64,000 nt of DNA from Tritrichomonas foetus (GCA_001839685.1 MLAK01001049.1:3757-67756), one strand, 5' to 3'; counted from the first letter of the stretch, positions 9,398-20,242 are shown. Numbers and translations are program-made. The notes: generated by a model not told the origin, from the letters alone.

Positions 9398-10690
9398 TCA
9401 TTTTCTTGGTGTTCTTCCAGATCTTGCTGATGCCGCGCTCTTTCTCGAGCTCATAGGTGGGGCCACAGGTATGCCAGTCTGGGGTCTTCTGAACTGGAAG
9501 AATGTATTTGCTGGAGCTTTGTATTCTATTTCGACATTTGGATTGGCATTTCTTAAAACGTCCAATTTACCTTCCCATTCAATTGCATCAACGACAATTC
9601 CAATCATTCTAATTTTGATTGGTTTTTGAGGAAGTCCTGCATTTTTCGCCAAATAATTAATAATCCAATAACAACCAGGTGTGTAAACGCTTGGTTTCTT
9701 CTTGTCTTTCCCTCCTGGTTTCTTTGCGTCTTCTTCCAGTTTTTTCTGTCCTCGAATTTTGTTCACTGTGACGTTCAGGAGTTGGTTTTGTGAAAGGTCC
9801 AAATATTTAATCGATGTAGTTTTTCCTAAGAAAATTGCAATCGGTCTTCCTCCTGTTTCATCAATGCAGTTTTTGCTGAGATTTAAATAACTCAATTTTG
9901 GAGCGTTTGCCAGCCCTTTCATTAGTGCAGTAACTTGCTCTGATGTTATTGCATTACTGGAAAGGTCGAGCTTCTTTAGATTTTCACATTTGCCAACATT
10001 TGCTCCAAGCTGAAGCGCGAATCTTCTTCCGCCAATATATAATCCATTTTTGGCCATATTCAATTGCTTCAATTTTGGATTGTTTGGAAGGGTTTGCGCA
10101 ATTTCTAGTGCACTTTGCTTTAGGTCGCATGATGAAATATCAAGTTTGATCAAAATGTGGCATCCATCAATGACATGTGCGATGGATGAACCGACATGTT
10201 TCGTGCATCCTGTGTTTGAGATGGTGAGTGATTCAAGTGATGTGCTGTCTTTTATACCTTCCAGTAGGGTAATCATAGCTTTTGGTCCAATAAGTGGATT
10301 ATCTGATATGTTCAATGATGAGAGCTGGTCATCTTCTCGAACGAAGTCGATAAGTGGCTGTGCGCAATCTGGGCGAAGTGAATTGTCGCTTAAGTCGAGG
10401 TTATTGATAACTTTCATTTTCGTTAATAATTTCAAAACAATAGAAAGATGAGTTGAGATGTGCTGGTGTGGAAAAATAGCATCTTGTTCTTCGCCAGACA
10501 ATATTGGACGCATCAGAGATAGAGCAGGGATAGGTGGCGTTTGGGAATAACAAAGTTTTGTATAATATTCCCAAAGGGTTCCGGAATCGTCTTTGTCATC
10601 GTCATCAGGATTATTGAAATCGAAAGCAACCGAATTATCGACTGTGTTTTCAGGTTTGGGCGCGGTCAATTGTGTTAATCTCCCGAGCAT
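9398..10690 (-). CDS. Leucine-rich repeat protein (ribonuclease-inhibitor type)
   Basis: 430 residues. At least seven LRRs of about 28 residues occupy roughly 95-300: examples are INNLDLSDNSLRPD, LSSLNISDNPLIGP, LIKLDISSCDLKQS, LKQLNMAKNGLYIGG, LKKLDLSSNAITSE, LSYLNLSKNCIDETGG and IKYLDLSQNQLLN. The spacing and the alternating LxxLxLSxN strand/helix pattern are those of ribonuclease-inhibitor (NLR/RanGAP-like) LRRs. An acidic N-terminal segment (NNPDDDDKDDS) and a Ser/Arg-rich basic tail flank them; a Lys-rich insert follows the last repeat. There is no signal peptide or membrane segment, so it is probably an intracellular scaffold. Similar LRR proteins occur in flagella, but no specific orthologue is claimed. 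It starts at ATG 10690 with TCAAAT just upstream. Confidence 0.8.
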   Translation of the reverse strand: MLGRLTQLTAPKPENTVDNSVAFDFNNPDDDDKDDSGTLWEYYTKLCYSQTPPIPALSLMRPILSGEEQDAIFPHQHISTHLSIVLKLLTKMKVINNLDLSDNSLRPDCAQPLIDFVREDDQLSSLNISDNPLIGPKAMITLLEGIKDSTSLESLTISNTGCTKHVGSSIAHVIDGCHILIKLDISSCDLKQSALEIAQTLPNNPKLKQLNMAKNGLYIGGRRFALQLGANVGKCENLKKLDLSSNAITSEQVTALMKGLANAPKLSYLNLSKNCIDETGGRPIAIFLGKTTSIKYLDLSQNQLLNVTVNKIRGQKKLEEDAKKPGGKDKKKPSVYTPGCYWIINYLAKNAGLPQKPIKIRMIGIVVDAIEWEGKLDVLRNANPNVEIEYKAPANTFFQFRRPQTGIPVAPPMSSRKSAASARSGRTPRK

Positions 10691-11408
10691 TTGATTTGAG
10701 TAATACGTTTTTTTTAAAGATGTTTTTATTTTATGAAAAAGTTCTGATATTTACATCAAAGACCAAATAATACTTTAAATATTTTTTTCAATCACCGTTT
10801 TATGATACGATTTAATTGAATGAATTGACCTCACATAAACTAGATTGAATGCCACATTTTTTTATTTGGCCTTTTGTGTTTTGGTGTTTTCAATTTCTAG
10901 TCAAATTTGATTGGAATAGATTGAATTTGATTTCCTCATTTTTTTATCTGATTAATAGAAAAATTCTTTCAATTTTTTATTTTCATGTAAAGTTTATGCG
11001 TCGTGATCTTCTTTTTGAAAGGCATTTTCTGATTAATAACCAGGATACCATGCCTATATTCTCATCAGATAAAATTTTATGTTAGATTGATGATGAAAAC
11101 ACTTTTATTCCGACAATATTCACTTCATATAATTAAAATTTGGTGATCTAAATATTTAATCATGTGTTGATGCATCTCCTAAAAAATTATAAATATTTGG
11201 CTAACTATATTGTGTATTTTGGAAGAGTTCTAAAAAATCATATTCTACAAAGTGGTGACTGAACTTATTCTCTCTTTGAATAGATGTAGATCATATGATA
11301 GATTCTAAACATGAAAGTATGAGTTTAATAAAAATTCTAGATTTCCCAGAAATCATGTTTTTATTATCGAACAAACCTTCAGAAACTTGAGTAACATCAA
11401 TTTTCGAA
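10691..11408. other. AT-rich spacer
   Basis: About 700 bp between divergent genes, so it must hold two promoters. Nothing else is recognised; a 78-codon Phe-rich frame at 10849-11085 is compositional noise. Confidence 0.5.
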
Positions 11409-11720
11409 ATGAATGTCGAAACACCTAAAATCTTACCATTAAAATTAATAGATGACGAATCGCAATATGTCCGCTTGCAGTATAACTTTTGTCCAGTTTC
11501 AGTCGCCGATACTACAGTATCAAGATCGCTCGTGATCGACGAGAGCCAACCAAATGTTGGGTATGTCGATCACACGCTTCAAAATGAGGAAACTGCACGG
11601 TTCCAAGGAAATTGGAAGCCACAAGATGAATCTTTTAAGGAATGCATTTTATTGTTTACAGATGACGAAGTCAATATGGTTCCACTGTCAGGATCCCTTC
11701 TCAAGCTGAAGAAAGCGTAA
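11409..11720 (+). CDS. Small EAF-like (ELL-associated factor) elongation protein
   Basis: 103 residues. The sequence follows the pattern of the EAF N-terminal domain, which partners ELL in RNA polymerase II elongation: LQYNFCPVSV (compare the YDFKPASV motif of EAFs), then RFQGNWKP (FKGxxxP), then KECILLF (KDCVLI), then a final VPLSGSLLKLKK (EKLSSxxxxKK). The motifs occur in the same order and with similar spacing. The length equals the domain alone; the Ser-rich transactivation tail of animal EAFs is missing. The match is by eye, so the call is tentative. The ATG is preceded by TCAATT about 9 bp upstream. The + strand orientation is divergent from the LRR gene. Confidence 0.55.
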   Translation: MNVETPKILPLKLIDDESQYVRLQYNFCPVSVADTTVSRSLVIDESQPNVGYVDHTLQNEETARFQGNWKPQDESFKECILLFTDDEVNMVPLSGSLLKLKKA

Positions 11721-12254
11721 TAGAATGTATTTAATATTAGATTTATTTGGTTATTTTTAGAATATTATAAATGAAATATTTATCATCTTTATTATTTTTG
11801 ATTATGTTATTTTTAATTAATGAATATTCTTTGTTGATATTTGAATATTAGAACAGAAATAACACTAATCAAAATGCGGTTTCTCCATCATTTCCCAGAA
11901 TTCATTATAGCAAAAAATATCTGGTTAACCCAATAAAATAATTTCTAAAGGCTCTTTGTTATCTCATCATTTGTTATGCTCTATTTAGACCTTTGACTGT
12001 GAATATGAAACCCACAATTCACCAAAAGAATCCAATTGTTCGAATAATTAGAAAAAATAATTGTTGAAGATCAAAATTTAAAAGAGACTAGAATCAACTC
12101 AATATTGTCACAAAGATATAAATGACATAAATACATAAATGATATAAACACATAAATGATATAAATGCATAAAAGATATAAATTGTCATATCAACAGTTT
12201 ACAATCAAAATAAAGAACGTATTTCAATATTTACTGATCAAAAACTGTAATTTT
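11721..12254. other. AT-rich spacer with a tandem repeat
   Basis: About 530 bp between convergent genes. It holds a short 17-bp tandem array listed separately and nothing else recognisable. Confidence 0.55.
12118..12185. repeat. 17-bp tandem repeat, four copies
   Basis: Four consecutive 17-bp units of the form ataaatgatataaacac (12118, 12135, 12152, 12169) with one to four differences between units. It lies just downstream of the 3' end of the TPR gene. Confidence 0.85.
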
Positions 12255-13196
12255 CTAGTATTCATCCTTAATATCATCATCCGAGTCAATTCTTTGGTTG
12301 TCCTGTGGCACCTTCGGTTGGATAACTGCCGCGGATTCTTCCATTCCAAGATCTATAAACGTTTCGTAAGCCCTCGAGTAGTAATCACCCGATTTTTTGG
12401 CATTTTTGGCAGCCTCTGCAGTTTCTGCCATTTCTACATAAAGTTTGGCTGTTACGTTTGTATCTTCATTATCGTTTGCTTCCTCGAGGCTATTTCTTGC
12501 AATTTCATACTGTGATAAAGCTTGCTCAAATTTGCCTTTGGCTGCAGAGATTCTTGCTTTTGCGAGGTCTCTCCGATATCTCAAACGAGCGTCGTCTTCG
12601 ATTGGATCGTCGAGAATATCTTTCAAAGCTTCTGTTGCGTATTGAATCTGTTTGAGTGATTCTTGTCTGTTGTCGTTTCGTAAAGCGAGATGGGCTTCTG
12701 CGATTTCCACGTTTAATGTTATGAGTTCGTTTCTTTCTATTGAGTTTGTCTGTTGAAGTGAAAGTGCTTTTTGAAGGTGTCGAAGGGCGCTGAGTGGTCT
12801 ATGATTCTCGTTATAAAATGCGCCAAGAGCGGCATGAGAACGGAGCGATTCGATTGAGTTCTCACCATAAACTATATAATTCAATGATTTCTGGTGAATT
12901 AAATATGTAAATTTGTCAGACGTTTCGAGATCGTATTCTGATAATCTACAATCTAATTCTTCGAGCTTCGCTTCAGGTGGTCTGGTGTCGATGACAGCAT
13001 CTGGATTATTTTTGAAGTATGAAACTGCGTAGGTATCATTTTTGTCGATTTGTGCTTTTGCGTTTGAATATCGTTGTGGAGCACGAGAAAGTCGATGAGA
13101 AGAACTTTCAGCTTCACGTTTCGTTAGGCGAGCCGAGTTTCGTGCTGAAGTGTTTCCATCTTGCCTAGTGTTACGCGCGGAGACTTGGCGAGACAT
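12255..13196 (-). CDS. TPR protein, possibly TTC23-like
   Basis: 313 residues. The N-terminal 45 residues are Arg/Ser-rich and likely disordered. Residues about 95-290 form consecutive helical pairs with TPR spacing: GENSIESLRSHAALGAFYNE followed by RPLSALRHLQKALSLQQ, then AEAHLALRNDNRQESLKQIQYATEAL, then AKARISAAKGKFEQALSQYEIARN, and AETAEAAKNAKKSGDYYSRAYETF. The tail is acidic. The GENSxxxLRxHxxLGxFY segment recalls TTC23, a ciliary-base protein; that assignment is tentative. TPR domains mediate protein-protein contacts and there is no catalytic motif. The start is ATG 13196 with TCAAA immediately upstream. Confidence 0.65.
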   Translation of the reverse strand: MSRQVSARNTRQDGNTSARNSARLTKREAESSSHRLSRAPQRYSNAKAQIDKNDTYAVSYFKNNPDAVIDTRPPEAKLEELDCRLSEYDLETSDKFTYLIHQKSLNYIVYGENSIESLRSHAALGAFYNENHRPLSALRHLQKALSLQQTNSIERNELITLNVEIAEAHLALRNDNRQESLKQIQYATEALKDILDDPIEDDARLRYRRDLAKARISAAKGKFEQALSQYEIARNSLEEANDNEDTNVTAKLYVEMAETAEAAKNAKKSGDYYSRAYETFIDLGMEESAAVIQPKVPQDNQRIDSDDDIKDEY

Positions 13197-13378
13197 TTTG
13201 AGATACGTTTATTTATTGAAAATCAAGGAATTATTGATATATTAAACTTTTTGAATAGGATGAATTTCCATCAATGAGAGACCGTTTAGGAAGTTATAAT
13301 ATTTAATTCACCTTATTTGGTGGTTTAATCTGCCATTTTTTTCGCCTGTTAATGACATAAATTTTTCGTTCTTTAAAT
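13197..13378. other. Short spacer
   Basis: Divergent spacer between the TPR gene and the methyltransferase pseudogene. Nothing recognised. Confidence 0.4.
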
Positions 13379-14096
<718 letters not shown>

Positions 14097-14578
14097 AACA
14101 CTTGTTGATGAATAAAAATATGTATGATTATTTAACTTTCCTTTCTTTTTGTAATTAATTTTAAAATTCATTTAATAGTAAAAATTACAAAATATTTCTA
14201 TTCTACACTCACTTGCACAAAATATCTCGATGAATTAGAATCAATAAAATTATAAGATCTAATAATATATAAATTTCATTTATCACAAACTTTGATCATA
14301 CTCCTTTTTGTTATTAAGGTGGAACAAATATATACAAAATATGATATGATCAAAATAATAAGAATAATATATATTCATGAAGAAATAAACTGTTATTTAG
14401 AAAGATTTATTAACAAAAAAATATCGAATGCCGAAAATTAGTTTCACTTTCACCTTCTCTTTGTACATGGCAAATGACATCATATATCAAAAATACAATT
14501 TACTTATTTTTATGAATCTTATACATCTAAATAAACTTTGTTGTATGATGAATATTCATAAAAATAAAAGCAAAAAAG
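14097..14578. other. AT-rich spacer
   Basis: Nothing recognised in about 480 bp between the methyltransferase pseudogene and the 3' end of the membrane protein gene. Confidence 0.5.
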
Positions 14579-15676
14579 CTAATATTCGATGTTTTTGTTA
14601 GATATTGGAAAGAATGAATAAACTAAACTGAATAGTCTTGCCGTACATGATAATACAGTTCCTGTGAAAATTAATATCTGCAAAATTGAAGCAAACGCTT
14701 GTGTATTTTCAGAAATAAAAGTATTACAGTAAATCCATCCAATATTCAAAATAAACAAATGCGAAGGAAGTGCAGTTAAACTAAATGAAATTTTCCCAAT
14801 TGGATTTACAAGTTTATGTAAATCTTCTTTATCACCATTTTTATTTTTAGTAAATGTTGGAATCATCATGACGATAATTTTCAATTGAAGTAAACATTTC
14901 GCACAAGGAAGCGATAGAATGCATGTAAACATTGAACAACAAATTAATAAAAGACTAGAATTCTTTTCTGATATCTCTAGAACATCAATTTTTGTAACAA
15001 CATATGCAATAATCACAACAGCATCAATGTGGTGCCAAACAGTAATCAAAAAGTGCCAAAAACCGGAATAAAGAGTTTGCAAAATAGAATAGCATTGTTC
15101 ATAATCGAAAATGGCAATTGGTGGATGAGAATATTCGTAGTAGCTTTTGGTAGTGATACATATTGAATTTGAAAAAGAGAAAAATTGAATAAATACAAAA
15201 ATATAAATCAATATTATATACCTGTTATCTATACTTTCCATGTTCTCAATTTGAAGTGCAAACAAAGTGACAATAATGGAAGCTGCTGCAAAAATTATGG
15301 ATTTCTTTTTATGTGATAATTTGATGCTTGTGTAGATTATGGGGAAAAGTGAATTCACAAAAAGAAGTGGATCAGGTTCTTGATTTTTCCTAAAAAATGT
15401 TATGAAAAAGTAGCAAAGTGCAAAGCACGGCATGGATAAGGTAAAAAAGAAATTTCTAATATAAGGAATTTTGATGAGCTCTGCTGGACTGAATTTAATC
15501 ATATTCGATTTCTCCTGCTGTCCGACAATGCTTCCGACTGGAATAAACTGCTCGTCTAAAATATGAAACGATTTGAGATGATGGAGAAGGAGAGTTCCTG
15601 GGCCAATTGTCATATGCCAACCGAAAATGAAGAGGACAATGTGCGGAATAATATTTGAAAAAGAAAAGAGTTTCAT
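14579..15676 (-). CDS. Polytopic membrane protein, unknown function
   Basis: 365 residues with about eight or nine hydrophobic segments: roughly 8-30, 73-95, 102-117, 125-142, 152-171, 205-226, 240-262, 295-316 and 327-353. The first could be a signal anchor. Short loops contain charged patches (KLSHKKKS, FTKNKNGDKEDLHKL) likely to be cytosolic. A histidine pair lies beside a membrane span (TVWHHIDAVVII), which could bind a metal or lipid, but no family signature is recognised. The ATG at 15676 is the first in frame. Codon use is AT-rich like the neighbouring low-expression genes. It could be a transporter or a lipid-modifying enzyme, and nothing seen decides between these. Confidence 0.65.
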   Translation of the reverse strand: MKLFSFSNIIPHIVLFIFGWHMTIGPGTLLLHHLKSFHILDEQFIPVGSIVGQQEKSNMIKFSPAELIKIPYIRNFFFTLSMPCFALCYFFITFFRKNQEPDPLLFVNSLFPIIYTSIKLSHKKKSIIFAAASIIVTLFALQIENMESIDNRYIILIYIFVFIQFFSFSNSICITTKSYYEYSHPPIAIFDYEQCYSILQTLYSGFWHFLITVWHHIDAVVIIAYVVTKIDVLEISEKNSSLLLICCSMFTCILSLPCAKCLLQLKIIVMMIPTFTKNKNGDKEDLHKLVNPIGKISFSLTALPSHLFILNIGWIYCNTFISENTQAFASILQILIFTGTVLSCTARLFSLVYSFFPISNKNIEY

Positions 15677-15872
15677 TTGTGTTACGTTTGGAGAATAAAT
15701 AAAATGAATGAAAAATTTTCAATTGAAATTTATTGATAATTCTGAGAAGTTGGGTTTATAACAGATGTATACAAACCAAATAGTCTTAACGTACGAAATC
15801 ACTAAAATGATCCTTATCATCAGTATTACTTAATACCATCAGTCAAAAATCAAAACCCAAATAACTAAAAGA

Positions 15873-16480
15873 ATGACGAAAATTTCCCTTATCGCAAACT
15901 TCGCAAATGGCCGAATTCACAAATATTTCGAAAATGATTCTGAAGAAGCTATTGTTTCAGTTTTCGGGTGAACAGCTTTCAGTCAATTGTTAAATCTATT
16001 TTTTATAGTTATGAGCCATATTTATTCATAGTTTTGAAATTTTGCAACAATTAAACCGAAAAAAGAGCGATTTTGGAGGAAGCCTAAAAAAAAATTGTGA
16101 GAAGCTTTTTTTCCAAGAATCACAAAGATTATAATACTGCTTCCCATAATTCTATTTACACTTCTTCTATCGATTTTTAATTAAAAATCGCGAAAATTTT
16201 GATAGTTTTAACTCAGTGATGTTGAATTAATTCAATTTCCATTTGACAAATATGAATGTATTGAAATCTTTTCTGTCATAAAATTTTAGTATATGAAGAA
16301 AATAGACTGGCAGTCCTCAACAGCACATTCTCAAGCAGGGATACAGATACAACGATTGAAAGACCAAATCAAGAAAAATGGAATCCAATATGTTTTTTTC
16401 CAGACTCGATGCCAAGTGAATTTTCTGATGACTCGCCATTTAGATGGCAAAACATTCGTAATCTTCTCATTGATGCCTAA
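15873..16480 (+). pseudogene. Frameshifted relic of a ~200-residue protein gene
   Basis: Begins with ATG and MTKISLIANFANGRIHKYF, reaches a stop at about 15970, then protein-like runs continue in changing frames: SYEPYLFI, EILQQLNRKKSDFGGSLK, DYNTASHNSIYTSSIDF, SDVELIQFPFDKYECIEIF, and finally WNPICFFPDSMPSEF and SPFRWQNIRNLLIDA before TAA at 16478. The order and composition are consistent with one gene that has suffered at least four frameshifts. The family is not recognised. An 86-codon ATG frame at 16293-16553 overlaps the relic but is out of phase with the best-quality peptide. Confidence 0.65.
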
Positions 16481-17391
16481 ATTTTTTTTATTTATATCAA
16501 AATTATTAATATTTTTTTTATACTTCATTTTTGTATTTTGGAAAACATTATAATTTTCGATGGAGGGTCATATGATAATAAAAAGCACGATTTATGATAA
16601 GAAATAATCAAGATATTAATGCTATAAAATCACTTTTTATCTCAATAATTCTCAGAAATTTCTGTGGGGTTTATTTTTTTCTCACAATTTTTTTTTGGAT
16701 TTGGTTTTCTCTGTATCTTGATTTTTAAATTATAATATTTATATATTATTAATAGGATTACAATTAAATAATATTTAGATGACAATAATATCAACAATTA
16801 TTCATTTAGATCTCTCAATNGTCTTCTACATCTAGATCTAGTTAGTTTGTATACATCTTTTATAACTATAATTTTCAATATATCTATTTCAGAAATTAAC
16901 CCACTTTTTCAAAAAGGGTATCGAATGAATTTTCATAGAATTCTATAAATGTCAAATACAGATTTTGAACTTTTTCGACCAAACAGAATTGTCAATTTTC
17001 GTCAATTTCTCCTCTCTTTTCAAAATTCACCAAATGAGCAAATTATACACAGAAGAGGGAATAAATACATTTAGAATATTCTCTACCTGAATATCCATAG
17101 TTAAGGTTCAATGACTCATGAAGATTTTGATAGAATTAGAGGAATTGCCATGCAATTTCTAACTATACTTATTACGACCAGATAGTCATTTAAAAGTTGG
17201 TTATCTAACCCAAAAGAGTCTAATACGTTTAGTTAAAAAACGAATCAGAATATGAAGCCAACTTTTTCATAATATATATGCCTAGTTATGAATTCAAAAA
17301 AATTCAAATTCTGATTCAAGTGGGCAAATTATTGCACGATAGAAAATTTCGAATTTCTGAATATAGTAATGAAAAAGTTGCTATCGTTCAA
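16481..17391. other. AT-rich spacer with one undetermined base
   Basis: About 900 bp with no recognised gene. Base 16820 is n, the only ambiguous base in the window. Homopolymer runs of T are frequent near 16480-16700. Confidence 0.5.
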
Positions 17392-18750
17392 ATGTTTTTC
17401 CCGTTTTTCCTTCTTGCTTACCAGTCGTACATCGATATTAGTAGTCAAAAGTATGGTGTGTTTTCTCTAACAAGTGATTCGTCTTTTTATTTTCCTCCCA
17501 TGGCGATTGGTGGCGTCTACATCAAAGATAATGTTGGATGTACCATTCGAACGTTTTTTGGCAAAGATATGCATCGCGATTACACTTCAAATGGACAACT
17601 CTATTTATTTCAGAACAACACCTACTCTTCACAGATCTCAGTTATATGCGATTCCAATCACGTTTCTGGTGTTGCGTTTGACCTTTCAGATATTGTTGAT
17701 GACTATTGCAATAAGCTCATCATTCCTGGTCATAACAAAGATTTTCAATTTTCATCAACCGATAATGACGTTCATGCATGCATTATCAACATCGCCAATA
17801 TTATTGAAAGTTCAAACTTGACTGTCAAGACACCAAAAGTAAATAACTCTGGAATAAGAATTCGTGGTATTCACACACCATCAAGTATTGTTCGAGATGT
17901 GACAAATAAGAAACTAAGTGAAAAAATAAGGTTGCTCTACTACAAATCTACAACTGATTCTTCAATTTCATATAATGCTAAAGTATTATCAGATAGCACA
18001 TCTGAATTCAGTCTTGTCGTTGATCTTATAACAAACTCAAGTGCACTTTATGTATTGAATAGCTATTCTGGAATCATGATTGATGCGTCAACTGGACAAC
18101 AATATCCACTTAAAATTGAAGAAATGGATAAGCCCGATGGTAGTTGGAGAGATCCCATTGATATTTTAACTGAGCAAACAAGCACATTACCAAAATATAT
18201 CTTTCTTGGAATTATCGTATTTGTGTTTGTTGTTGCAATCATTGTTTCGATTAAGTTGAAATGTTCTAAAGTTGATCCAGACACACTTGAAACTGAATCT
18301 ACAGATGAAGGTGTATACAAACCAGGAAACGATTTCGCTATCCAGCAAGGACTCATTAGAGAAGGCGCGAAGTATGACCCGCTGCAGCAGGGAAGTCTCG
18401 CACCAACTGAAACTCCAGACCTCAACACGAATGCTGATGATGAAAACAAAAGCGACGAAAAAGATGATAATAACAATGATAATAAAGGAGATGATAACCT
18501 AAATAATGATTCACAACCAACAAAAGATGTTACTAATACTGATGAAAGTGCAATGCCCGCTGAGAGCCCTGTAAGGTCAGTTCCGCCAATCGAAAGTTCT
18601 ATGAACGATCCCTTAATTACATCACCACCCGATACAGAACCAATATCACCAATTGAATCATGCAGGCCAGTTTCCGAACCACAGGCGCCAATAGGATTGA
18701 TTGATTCCAATACAAATTCGTCACTCGACACTCCACTCCTCCAGCATTAA
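17392..18750 (+). CDS. Type I single-pass membrane protein, unknown
   Basis: 452 residues from ATG 17392, which places a short hydrophobic signal peptide (MFFPFFLLAYQSY) at the very N-terminus. An ATG 38 codons upstream would bury that signal and is less likely. An ectodomain of about 250 residues follows, with several N-x-S/T sites and four or five cysteines. The membrane span is at about 269-289 (IFLGIIVFVFVVAIIVSI), followed by a basic stop-transfer (KLKC) and a cytoplasmic tail of about 160 residues rich in Asp/Asn and then Pro/Ser, ending DTPLLQH. The layout matches the many single-pass surface proteins of trichomonads, but no ectodomain family is recognised. A role as adhesin or receptor is only a guess. 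Confidence 0.7.
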   Translation: MFFPFFLLAYQSYIDISSQKYGVFSLTSDSSFYFPPMAIGGVYIKDNVGCTIRTFFGKDMHRDYTSNGQLYLFQNNTYSSQISVICDSNHVSGVAFDLSDIVDDYCNKLIIPGHNKDFQFSSTDNDVHACIINIANIIESSNLTVKTPKVNNSGIRIRGIHTPSSIVRDVTNKKLSEKIRLLYYKSTTDSSISYNAKVLSDSTSEFSLVVDLITNSSALYVLNSYSGIMIDASTGQQYPLKIEEMDKPDGSWRDPIDILTEQTSTLPKYIFLGIIVFVFVVAIIVSIKLKCSKVDPDTLETESTDEGVYKPGNDFAIQQGLIREGAKYDPLQQGSLAPTETPDLNTNADDENKSDEKDDNNNDNKGDDNLNNDSQPTKDVTNTDESAMPAESPVRSVPPIESSMNDPLITSPPDTEPISPIESCRPVSEPQAPIGLIDSNTNSSLDTPLLQH

Positions 18751-19179
18751 ACATTTATAAATGCGAAAAGCCAGATTGGTATGATGTTGGTAATATGTAA
18801 TAATTTATGTGTTTATGACTTGCAATCACTGTTATTCAAAACTTTTTATTTTTAGAATTTATTTAATATTAAAATGGTTTTGTTCATCAATTTGTTCATT
18901 TCTTATCTCTGGATTTTTTTCTTTGGATATCAACGACCAATTATTTTTCATAAATCATAAATACTTCAATCACAAAAATTTCTTTATTGATCACAAATAC
19001 TTCATTCTTCAATCACAAACATTTCTTCATAAATCATAAATTCTTCATCCTTCAATCACAAACATTTCAATTAGCTTGATTCCATCTCGAAAAATTGGCA
19101 ATTTTGTTAACATGGAAAAAAAGGTGATGAAAAGAAAAAAAATGTGTGCAGAGAAGTATATCCTAGATGTGTTTATTAT
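18751..19179. other. Spacer with degenerate CTTCAATCACAAA repeats
   Basis: About 430 bp between the convergent membrane protein and beta-helix genes. It contains the degenerate repeat listed separately and no gene. Confidence 0.55.
18947..19069. repeat. Degenerate tandem repeat (cttcaatcacaaacatttct)
   Basis: Interleaved copies of cataaatcataaat and cttcaatcacaaacatttc recur four to five times over about 120 bp with variable spacing and several differences per copy. Confidence 0.65.
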
Positions 19180-20238
19180 TTAAAGTTCAATCCACGAGTT
19201 CGTGCCAACATCAATATCGATATCATAGTCTGGGTTAGCTCTGACTGGGTCAAAGTCATCTGTCTTTGGTTCGTATGTGAGCAAGCTTGTGCACTTTGAC
19301 TTGAATTCATTGCCTGACTTCTTGTTCTGTGACTTGAATTCGAAGATGGCCTTAGATTCCTCGTCAGAGAAGCAGTTATCGCGGATGATAACGTCAGCCC
19401 AGTAGCCGTATATGGCTGTTCCGTTAACACCAGCGCTGTTGTCGACGAATGCAGATCTGCGGATTTCGCATTGATAGTCTTCGATACTTTCACGGATGTA
19501 AATAGCGCCTCCGTTGTTCTTGGCTTTATTGCGAATGAACTTGCAACCGTCAACGTTGAGTGTAACCTTTGAAAGGTAGAGGGAACCACCACGTCCGCCG
19601 AAGCATTCAACAAATCTGCTATTCTTTATTGAGATATCGCAATCGAAGAAGAACATTGATTCTGAGTGCTCGAATGTGCAATCAGCAATGTCGACGATAG
19701 CTTCTGTAACTGCTTTGATTGGGCGGTGAAGGTTTTGCTTGAAGACGCAATTATCAAATTGGAAAGTACCGCCTTTCAAGTTGAAAATATCTTGTTTATT
19801 CTCTTTGAATGTGCAGTCCTTGAAGATGATAAGTGGCCATGGTGTTTCTGAGATGATTCTCATCATGACTGGCTTTTCGAAGTTGGTGAATGTGAATCCT
19901 TTGATTTTGAGCCAGGTGAAACGAGCAGCTGATTTGACATCGAATAATGATTCACCGGCCATAAAACGTCCGTCAAAGATTGTATTATCGTCTTTTGAAA
20001 GTAATGTGACGTTCATGAATGTGGCTGTGTGAAGAAGGTCGGATATTGGCGATGGGTAGCTTGTAACTGAGATTTTTTGATCTTCGAAAATGACTATATC
20101 GCCATTTCGAAGAATTGTTTGAGCTTTATCGAAACTGCAAGCGCTTGCGAAGCAATCACCGTCAGCGCCTTCTGAAACGTGGAGATTTCTTAATTCGCGA
20201 GAGCAAAGGATAAAAGAGGTAAAAAGAAAAGTCAACAT
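19180..20238 (-). CDS. Secreted right-handed beta-helix protein (Pmp-like)
   Basis: 352 residues. An N-terminal signal peptide (MLTFLFTSFILCSREL) is followed by about ten short repeats that alternate aromatic/Cys positions, such as FTFTNFEKPVMMRI, FKDCTFKENKQDIF, FDNCVFKQN, IADCTFEHSE, GGSLYLSKVTLNVDGCKFIRN, NNGGAIYIRES and RRSAFVDNSAGVNGTAIYG. The GGA(I/L)Y and FxxN motifs match the repeats of chlamydial polymorphic membrane proteins and the Pmp-like surface proteins known in Trichomonas, which fold as parallel beta-helices. There is no C-terminal membrane span, so the protein is probably secreted or peripherally bound. No lyase or hydrolase active site is seen. The ATG at 20238 has TCATTT 5-10 bp upstream. 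Confidence 0.8.
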   Translation of the reverse strand: MLTFLFTSFILCSRELRNLHVSEGADGDCFASACSFDKAQTILRNGDIVIFEDQKISVTSYPSPISDLLHTATFMNVTLLSKDDNTIFDGRFMAGESLFDVKSAARFTWLKIKGFTFTNFEKPVMMRIISETPWPLIIFKDCTFKENKQDIFNLKGGTFQFDNCVFKQNLHRPIKAVTEAIVDIADCTFEHSESMFFFDCDISIKNSRFVECFGGRGGSLYLSKVTLNVDGCKFIRNKAKNNGGAIYIRESIEDYQCEIRRSAFVDNSAGVNGTAIYGYWADVIIRDNCFSDEESKAIFEFKSQNKKSGNEFKSKCTSLLTYEPKTDDFDPVRANPDYDIDIDVGTNSWIEL

Positions 20239-20242
20239 TTTG

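Noticed and set aside
10050..10451. 133-codon frame antisense to the LRR gene
   Set aside because: Mirror of repeated LRR codons; no independent support.
16293..16553. 86-codon ATG frame ending in a hydrophobic run
   Set aside because: The alternative frame gives better protein quality and fits the pseudogene; the hydrophobic end is T-rich spacer.
18063..18731. 222-codon frame antisense to the type I membrane protein
   Set aside because: Ser/Val/Leu-rich complement of the Asp/Asn/Pro tail; the sense strand has a signal peptide, membrane span and stop.
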